The position numbers and the translations under genes were made by a program. A stretch of DNA of 6,009 nucleotides from Quisquiliibacterium sp. (GTDB lineage Bacteria > Pseudomonadota > Gammaproteobacteria > Burkholderiales > Burkholderiaceae_E), in contig JALRBB010000006.1 in the NCBI GenBank assembly GCA_023257915.1, positions 1 to 6,009 of the forward strand, in the 5' to 3' direction. Positions 1 to 6,009 of the stretch are shown here, piece after piece. Positions within the stretch are counted from its first letter, which is position 1. Each line of letters begins with the position of its first letter. The notes beneath the pieces are model-generated. The model made no database searches, was not told the origin of the DNA, and worked only from the letters and a program-made list of their open reading frames with translations.

Positions 1-1817
1 TGGGTGGCCAAAATCAGGTGAATGCCAGCGGCCCGGGCCTTTTGGGCGAGGCGGGCGATAAGCTCCTCAATCTTCTTTCCGGCGACCATCATCAGATCGG
101 CAAGCTCGTCGATGACCACGACGATCTGAGGCAGCCGCCCCAGGGGCTCGGGTGCATCCGGAGTCAGCGAGAACGGATTGGGGATCAATTCCTCGCGGCG
201 CTCGGCGTCAGCGATCTTCGCGTTGTAGCCGGACAGGTTGCGCACCCCCATCTTGCTCATCAACCGATAGCGCCGCTCCATCTCGGCGACGCACCAGTTC
301 AACGCATGACCGGCCTGCTTCATGTCGGTCACCACCGGCGCGAGCAGATGCGGAATGCCCTCGTAGACGCTCATCTCCAGCATCTTCGGGTCGATCATGA
401 TCAGCCGGACCTGCGAAGGGTCCGACTTGTATAGCAGCGACAGCAGCATCGCATTGATCCCGACCGACTTGCCCGAACCGGTAGTGCCGGCCACCAGCAG
501 GTGCGGCATCTTGGCCAGGTCCGCGACGATCGGATTGCCAGCAATGTCCTTACCAAGCGCAAGCGTCACCGGCGAGGCGCTATCGGCATAGACCTTGGAG
601 CCGAGAATCTCGGACAAGCGCACCGACTGGCGACGCGGATTGGGCAACTCGAGCCCCATCAGGCTCTTGCCCGGAATGGTCTCAACCACCCGAATCGAGA
701 CCAGCGACAAGGCCCGGGCAAGGTCCTTGGACAGGTTGACGATCTGACTGCCCTTGATGCCGGTGGCCGGTTCGATTTCGTAACGGGTAATCACCGGACC
801 TGGATAGGCCGCAACCACATTGGCCGCAACGTTGAAATCGGCAAGCTTCTTTTCGATCAGACGCGAGGTGTACTCGAGCGTATCGGCAGAGACAGATTCC
901 TGGACTACCGGCGGCGGGTCGAGTAGGGACAGCGCCGGCAGTTCGGTATCGGCCGGCAGATCGGAAAACAACTGCACCTGACGCTCGGCAACTACACGCT
1001 CGGACAGTTCAATCGGCGGCAACTGCGGCTCGATGCGAAGCGGTGCCGGATCATCCTCAAAAATGCGCCGTTTCTCCTCGACCTGCACCTCGCGTTCACT
1101 GGCCGCGACCTCGCCGATGCGCCGATCGCGGCGGGCGGAAATTGCGTTGCCCAGCGCGAGCACCGTTTGCTCGATGAACAAGCCAATGGCCTCAAAGATC
1201 GCAAGCCAGGAAACACCAACCCACAGACTGAACCCAGCCGCGATCGCAACAAACAGCGTCAACGTGCCACCGGTGGGCCCGAGCGCGAGGAACAACGGAT
1301 CGGAAACCAGTTCGCCAATGATTCCGCCCGGTGCCAGCGGCAAGGCCAGTGTCAGGCTGTGCATCCTTGCCGACTCGAGGCCGACGCAACCGAGGAGCAG
1401 CATCCCGAAGCCTAGCCAGCGCTCCCAGGCAAAGCGTTGCCCTTCGGCCGGGCGCTCGTCGCTTCCGGTCAGCACAAGAGCGGGCCTCAAGCGACGATAG
1501 CCACGCGCGACGCTGGCCACACAAAGGCCGATCAGCAGATACGAGGAGGTGCCGAACAGATAGAGAAGCAGATCCGCGAACCAGGCCCCGACCCTTCCAC
1601 CCGCGTTGTGAACAGTTTGCGAGGCCACCGCATGTGACCAACCCGGATCGGCACGGTCATAGGTGAACAGGATCAGCAGCAAGAACAGGCCAAATGCGAC
1701 CTCAAGGATCCAGAACGCCTCGCGAATCAACTCGACGGCTCGTTCCGGAAGCCCGAATCCGGACACCATGCTGCGACGCATCGTCGTGGATCCGGCCGTA
1801 GCCGCCGCGCGCGCCAT
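1..1817 (-). CDS. ftsK: DNA translocase FtsK, 5' part (3' end beyond left window edge)
   Basis: FtsK is the septal, membrane-anchored, hexameric ATPase that pumps double-stranded DNA to clear and unlink chromosome termini at division. The visible 605 residues show, in order, four hydrophobic segments (about 34-53, 77-105, 133-148 and 184-215), a charged, proline-rich linker (about 226-312), the alpha domain (about 313-400) and the start of the RecA-like motor. Walker A is GTTGSGKS at residues 444-451 (bases 465-488) and Walker B is VVVIDE at 566-571. The rest of the motor and the gamma domain lie off the window. The linker is under 100 residues, against several hundred in E. coli. The start at 1817 is the first ATG after an in-frame TGA at 1854-1856. 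ATGs at 1781 and 1769 are in frame, and none of the three has a strong Shine-Dalgarno sequence, so the exact start is uncertain. The gene is divergent from trxB. Family identity is very secure. Confidence 0.97.
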   Translation of the reverse strand, partial: MARAAATAGSTTMRRSMVSGFGLPERAVELIREAFWILEVAFGLFLLLILFTYDRADPGWSHAVASQTVHNAGGRVGAWFADLLLYLFGTSSYLLIGLCVASVARGYRRLRPALVLTGSDERPAEGQRFAWERWLGFGMLLLGCVGLESARMHSLTLALPLAPGGIIGELVSDPLFLALGPTGGTLTLFVAIAAGFSLWVGVSWLAIFEAIGLFIEQTVLALGNAISARRDRRIGEVAASEREVQVEEKRRIFEDDPAPLRIEPQLPPIELSERVVAERQVQLFSDLPADTELPALSLLDPPPVVQESVSADTLEYTSRLIEKKLADFNVAANVVAAYPGPVITRYEIEPATGIKGSQIVNLSKDLARALSLVSIRVVETIPGKSLMGLELPNPRRQSVRLSEILGSKVYADSASPVTLALGKDIAGNPIVADLAKMPHLLVAGTTGSGKSVGINAMLLSLLYKSDPSQVRLIMIDPKMLEMSVYEGIPHLLAPVVTDMKQAGHALNWCVAEMERRYRLMSKMGVRNLSGYNAKIADAERREELIPNPFSLTPDAPEPLGRLPQIVVVIDELADLMMVAGKKIEELIARLAQKARAAGIHLILAT

Positions 1818-3013
<1,196 letters not shown>

Positions 3014-3023
3014 CCGGCCCACG

Positions 3024-3656
3024 ATGAAGAGCTTCGCTGAACTTGGCAAGCTCAAAAAGGCTCTGCAAGCCAGGGAGCAGGCCGAGCGCGAGGCGCGTGC
3101 GCGAGCGAAGGCGGAACGCGAGCGCCAGGAGCGAGAGGCTCGGGTCTTTCGCGATGCGCTCGGTGATGTGAAGCCGATCAAAGCGACCGGGCGGGTGCAA
3201 CATGCACCGGATCCCCCTGCCCCGCACCCGATCCAGCGCGAACGCGACGAACGCGAGGCTCTACAGGCCTCGCTCTCGGACGAAATCGATATCGAACGTC
3301 TGCTCGATGTCGATGAATCGCTGTCGTATCGGCGCGAGGGCGTTGGCTCGGATGTACTGGCTCGACTGCGGCGTGGTCATTGGGTCGTGCAGGCACAACT
3401 TGACCTGCATGGCCTGCGGGTCGATGAGGCGCGCAACGCACTGGTCGCCTTCATCGCGCAGGCCTTGAAGCGCGGCCAGCGCTGCTTGCGGGTGATCCAC
3501 GGCAAGGGCCTGGGATCGATCGGCAAGGAACCAGTCCTCAAGGGCAAGGTGCTCAAGTGGCTGGTTCAGCGCGACGAGGTGATCGCCTTTTGTCAGGCAC
3601 GACCGACCGATGGCGGCGCCGGCGTGCTGATCGTGTTGCTGCGCGCCGGTAGCTAA
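3024..3656 (+). CDS. Smr (MutS2 C-terminal-like) domain protein
   Basis: The 210-residue protein has a C-terminal Smr domain (about 115-208). It carries the hallmark DLHG (127-130) ahead of a helix, then IHGKG (158-162), and ends in a GG-A-G-VLIVLL strand typical of the fold. Smr domains are nucleases or nucleic-acid binders. In the E. coli relative SmrB the domain cuts mRNA at collided ribosomes, and both motifs thought to matter for activity are present. Residues about 8-45 form a highly charged Arg/Glu/Ala helix, probably a coiled coil, followed by a proline-rich linker (about 60-70). The SYRR...GV...LRRG block before the Smr core matches the proteobacterial stand-alone Smr proteins I remember. 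The ATG at 3024 has no good Shine-Dalgarno sequence, and no other ATG or GTG start lies just upstream. The trxB-Smr pairing suggests one transcript. The biological substrate is unknown; a role in ribosome rescue is inference. Confidence 0.9.
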   Translation: MKSFAELGKLKKALQAREQAEREARARAKAERERQEREARVFRDALGDVKPIKATGRVQHAPDPPAPHPIQRERDEREALQASLSDEIDIERLLDVDESLSYRREGVGSDVLARLRRGHWVVQAQLDLHGLRVDEARNALVAFIAQALKRGQRCLRVIHGKGLGSIGKEPVLKGKVLKWLVQRDEVIAFCQARPTDGGAGVLIVLLRAGS

Positions 3657-3679
3657 TCGACTGGCCCGGTCAGCTCAGC
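3657..3679. other. Convergent junction between Smr gene and xdhC
   Basis: Only 23 bases separate the stop codons of two converging genes. There is a short, imperfect CTG-GCCCGGT-CAG dyad but no strong GC stem with a T tract on either strand. No intrinsic terminator can be called, so the two transcripts probably overlap at their 3' ends or rely on Rho. Confidence 0.5.
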
Positions 3680-4690
3680 TCAGATCGCACACACGCCTGC
3701 AGCTGCCGGCTCACCGTCACTGGCCACGCCAACCGGTTTCTTTTGCATCGGCTGCACACCGTTGCGCACCGAGATGATCTCGGCAAGGATCGAAACCGCG
3801 ATTTCAGCGGGTGTGCGACTGCCGATGTGTAAGCCGATCGGACCATGCAGGCGCTCAATCTCTCCCGCCGACAGATCGAACATCGCGAGCCGCTCACGAC
3901 GCTTGGCATTATTGGCCCGCGAACCCAGTGCTCCGACATAGAACGCCGGCGACTTCAGGGCCTCCAGCAGTGCCAGATCATCGAGCTTCGGGTCGTGCGT
4001 CAATGCGACGATCGCAGTATTCGCATCCGGGCGAAACTCATTGACGACATCATCCGGCATGCCGGGCAGATAGGAAACGTCGGGCAGCTCCAGCGTCGAA
4101 AAATACTCCTCGCGCGGATCGCAGACGAACACTTGAAAATCGACCGCTCCTGCCATCTGCGCGAGCACGCGTGACAACTGGCCGGCACCGATCATCAACA
4201 GCCGATAACGTGGCCCGAAGACCGTGCGCAGCAGGCGGCCATCAAAGGAGAGCTCTTCACCGCGGGTTGCGGACTCGAGGGTGACCTTGCCAGTTTGCAG
4301 ATCGAGGCAGCGGGCGATCAACTCGTGCGTCGCCGTACGGCGCAGCATGTCTTCGATCCAGCCGGTTTCAGTGACAGGCTCCTGCACCAGTTCGAGTGTG
4401 CCGCCGCAGGGCAATCCGAAGCGAGCGGCCTCATCGCGCGACACGCCATAGGTCACCAGACCGGCCTTGTCGGGCTGCCCGCTCTTGCGCACCCGATCAA
4501 TCATGTCGTCTTCGACGCAGCCTCCGGAGACCGAGCCGACGACTCTGCCGTCGTCACAAATCGCCAGCAGTGCGCCCGGTGGCCGGGGTGCCGAACCCCA
4601 GGTCTGAATCACGGTCACCAGGCTCACTCGATGCCCGGCACGGGTCCATTCGAGCGTCCGCTCGAGTACTTCACGATCGATACTGTCCAT
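3680..4690 (-). CDS. xdhC: XdhC/CoxI-family molybdoenzyme maturation factor
   Basis: XdhC-family proteins bind the molybdenum cofactor, promote its sulfuration and hand it to xanthine dehydrogenase-family hydroxylases. They act in the cytoplasm and are not subunits of the final enzyme. The 336-residue product has both family domains. The N-terminal XdhC/CoxI domain carries TWGSAPRPPGA (30-40), SGGCVE (55-60, Cys58) and GLPCGG (92-97, Cys95). The C-terminal Rossmann-like domain starts at GAGQLSR (168-174), with THDPKLDD (231-238), GALGSR (253-258) and the closing block GLHIGSRTPAEIAVSI (286-301). The last 25 or so residues are a variable tail. The ATG at 4690 has a good GGAG (bases 4698-4701, minus strand) lying inside the end of mocA. 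The mocA stop and this start share one base (TAATG), indicating translational coupling. Which molybdoenzyme it serves cannot be told from the window. Confidence 0.94.
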   Translation of the reverse strand: MDSIDREVLERTLEWTRAGHRVSLVTVIQTWGSAPRPPGALLAICDDGRVVGSVSGGCVEDDMIDRVRKSGQPDKAGLVTYGVSRDEAARFGLPCGGTLELVQEPVTETGWIEDMLRRTATHELIARCLDLQTGKVTLESATRGEELSFDGRLLRTVFGPRYRLLMIGAGQLSRVLAQMAGAVDFQVFVCDPREEYFSTLELPDVSYLPGMPDDVVNEFRPDANTAIVALTHDPKLDDLALLEALKSPAFYVGALGSRANNAKRRERLAMFDLSAGEIERLHGPIGLHIGSRTPAEIAVSILAEIISVRNGVQPMQKKPVGVASDGEPAAAGVCAI

Positions 4691-5391
4691 TACGATTCTC
4701 CACGACAGGCGTCCGAATCTACCTGATCGTTCAATTTTCCCCGATCCCAGCCTTCGACGCGACGCCCAAGTCGCTGCTCCAGCGCGACGATGTCCTGCGG
4801 CGTGTCCAGGTCGACGACGGTATGGTCATTCGGCGCCTCGAAGCTTGCCACGACTTGTCGGTTCCGGTCGATAAACCCGCGCAAGCCTGCGGAATCATCA
4901 GCAGCCAGCAAGACCTCATCGACGACCGATCGCTCAACGACGACCGGATTGCCGCGCAGGCCCTGTGCACGCGGCACCAGCACGCGCCGACCGGCGGGCC
5001 TCGCCGCGAATGCCGCGAGCAGCCCTGAGATGTCTTGCGGCTCCAGCAAGGGCAGATCGCCGAGGACGACCAGAACCGGATCGGCATCGGGCGCAAGCGC
5101 GCGCAAGCCAGCGAGCACCGAGCTTTGCTGCCCAGCCTGATAGCCCGCATGGTGAAGCACCCGAGCCGAACAGCCCTCAAGCACTGGTGCGATCTGCGTC
5201 GCATGATGACCAAGCACGACCACCACGTCGCCGACACCAGCCTCGTGCAGCACCCGCAAGGTGCGCCGGACCAACGGTTCGCCATCAATCTCGAGCAACA
5301 GCTTGATGATGCCTCGCATCCGACTGGCAAAACCGGCCGCCAGCAGCACCGCCGCAGGACGCGAAGCGGCTTGTTGTCGCGCCACACTCAT
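4690..5391 (-). CDS. mocA: MocA-like molybdenum cofactor nucleotidyltransferase
   Basis: MocA-type enzymes transfer CMP from CTP to the molybdopterin cofactor, giving the dinucleotide form used by xanthine dehydrogenase-family enzymes. The 233-residue protein has the MobA-like NTP-transferase fold. It shows a nucleotide-binding loop LAAGFASRMRGIIK (17-30), a GYQAGQQSSVLAGL segment (83-96), the metal-binding LGDLPLL (110-116, Asp112), RGNPV (147-151) and DLDTPQD (195-201). Arg26 occupies a position that is often Gly in MobA-type loops; the spacing to Lys30 is kept, so activity is not in doubt. The frame is open upstream to an ATG at 5454. I chose 5391 because AAGGAG (bases 5401-5406, minus strand) lies 9 bases before it, because its ATG overlaps the upstream stop as ATGA, and because the fold begins about 13 residues in. 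CTP rather than GTP is inferred from the adjacent xdhC. Confidence 0.88.
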   Translation of the reverse strand: MSVARQQAASRPAAVLLAAGFASRMRGIIKLLLEIDGEPLVRRTLRVLHEAGVGDVVVVLGHHATQIAPVLEGCSARVLHHAGYQAGQQSSVLAGLRALAPDADPVLVVLGDLPLLEPQDISGLLAAFAARPAGRRVLVPRAQGLRGNPVVVERSVVDEVLLAADDSAGLRGFIDRNRQVVASFEAPNDHTVVDLDTPQDIVALEQRLGRRVEGWDRGKLNDQVDSDACRGES

Positions 5392-6009
5392 GCCGACCCA
5401 CTCCTTGCTGTGGTCAGCGCCTGCGCCGCCGCGTGCGCTGACGCCCAGGCCCATTGAAAGTTGTAGCCGCCAAGCCAGCCAGTCACATCGAGCACCTCGC
5501 CAACGAAATACAGCCCGCGTACGGTGCGCGATTGCATCGTGCGTGGATCGATCTCGCGGGTATCGACCCCACCGGCGGTGACCTCAGCCTTGCGGTATCC
5601 CTCCGAGCCGCTCGGCGTCAATTGCCAGCCGTGAACCGACTCGGTCAGGCGCTGCAGATCCCGCTTGCCGAGCTCGGCAACCCGCGCAGATGGCTGCAGA
5701 CGCGGTTCGGCAATGCTCAGATGCTCGAGCCATTCCTGCGCGAGCCGCCGCGGCATGCACTGCGCGAGCACTCCGGCCAACTGCTGACGCCCCGAGGCAC
5801 GCGCCGCCTCGAGCGCCGCATCCAGCGCACCGCCCGGCGCAAGGTCGACCTGCACGGGTTGCCCGGGCCTCCAGAAGGTCGAGACCTGTAGCATCGCCGG
5901 TCCGGACAGCCCGCGATGCGTAAACAGCAGATCTTCGTCAAACACCGGCGAGTGCGCGCTGGCCGGCGTGCCGATCGAAACCTGCACCGCAATACCAGCC
6001 AGACGCGCG
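5388..6009 (-). CDS. BaiN/HI0933-family FAD-dependent oxidoreductase, C-terminal part (5' end beyond right edge)
   Basis: The visible 206 residues match the C-terminal part of the HI0933/YhiN/BaiN flavoproteins, soluble FAD enzymes of about 400 residues whose physiological substrates are mostly unknown. They read in frame from base 6008 with no start needed in the window; a GTG at 5987 is internal. Motifs are LAGIAV (3-8), FTHRGLSGPAML (29-40), TAGGVDT near 144-150, GEVLDV (170-175) and GGYNFQWAW (180-188). The last two form the C-terminal FAD-contacting region. The N-terminal dinucleotide-binding GxGxxG is off the window. The TGA stop overlaps the mocA ATG by four bases (ATGA), placing the gene first of the visible mocA-xdhC operon. 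The family assignment is firm. No specific reaction can be assigned, and a role in molybdenum cofactor handling would be inference from position only. Confidence 0.92.
   Translation of the reverse strand, partial: ARLAGIAVQVSIGTPASAHSPVFDEDLLFTHRGLSGPAMLQVSTFWRPGQPVQVDLAPGGALDAALEAARASGRQQLAGVLAQCMPRRLAQEWLEHLSIAEPRLQPSARVAELGKRDLQRLTESVHGWQLTPSGSEGYRKAEVTAGGVDTREIDPRTMQSRTVRGLYFVGEVLDVTGWLGGYNFQWAWASAHAAAQALTTARSGSA

Noticed and set aside
1192..1641. A 149-codon minus-strand open frame inside ftsK in a different frame
   Set aside because: The ftsK frame through this stretch encodes recognisable transmembrane segments without interruption; the other frame is a shadow.
3194..3208. GGTGCA-ACA-TGCACC hairpin inside the Smr gene
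   Set aside because: It lies in the coding frame of the linker region, has only a six-base stem and no T tract; probably incidental.
3215..3222. GGGCAGGG on the minus strand, matching the E. coli FtsK-orienting sequence KOPS (GGGNAGGG)
   Set aside because: One 8-base match in 6 kb of GC-rich DNA is expected by chance and lies inside the Smr coding region; strand skew over the whole chromosome would be needed.
5392..5454. Upstream ATG giving mocA 21 extra residues
   Set aside because: It would put the start deep inside the flavoprotein gene, whereas the ATG at 5391 has an AAGGAG at good spacing and the typical ATGA overlap.
5747..5987. GTG at 5987 as the start of the flavoprotein
   Set aside because: The frame continues upstream to the window edge with family-typical residues (RLAGIAV), so the GTG is an internal valine codon and the gene is cut by the window.

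Overview
The window is GC-rich proteobacterial chromosome. Gene content and order point to a Gammaproteobacterium (Xanthomonadales-like) or a Betaproteobacterium. A four-helix FtsK with a short linker lies divergent from an E. coli-type trxB, which is followed by an Smr-domain gene. This lineage call comes from remembered protein similarity and neighbourhood, not from a search. I see no rRNA, tRNA, CRISPR array, insertion sequence or phage gene.

Layout. Positions 1-1817 (minus) hold the first 605 residues of the DNA translocase FtsK, which runs off the left edge just after its Walker B motif. Positions 1818-2034 are a divergent, partly AT-rich intergenic region with a consensus TATAAT box and two small palindromes. 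Positions 2035-2991 (plus) are trxB, thioredoxin reductase. It is followed after 32 bases by an Smr (MutS2 C-terminal-like) nuclease-family gene at 3024-3656 on the same strand. A 23-base convergent junction separates this from a compressed minus-strand cluster. Read in its own direction, that cluster is a BaiN/HI0933-type flavoprotein (5' end beyond the right edge), then a MocA-like molybdenum cofactor nucleotidyltransferase, then an XdhC-family maturation factor.

How the genes relate. FtsK (chromosome segregation at the septum), TrxB (thioredoxin recycling) and Smr (nucleic acid or ribosome quality control) are housekeeping genes joined by position rather than by an obvious pathway. In the right-hand cluster, MocA and XdhC form a coherent pair. 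MocA-type enzymes attach a nucleotide to the molybdenum cofactor, and XdhC-type proteins bind, sulfurate and deliver that cofactor to xanthine dehydrogenase-family enzymes. The pair is translationally linked by a TAATG junction, and the upstream flavoprotein overlaps mocA by ATGA, so the three are very probably cotranscribed. No molybdenum enzyme structural gene is in the window.

Nothing here looks like a clearly undescribed system. The most unusual points are the coupling of a BaiN-type flavoprotein to molybdenum cofactor genes and the coiled-coil extension on the Smr protein.
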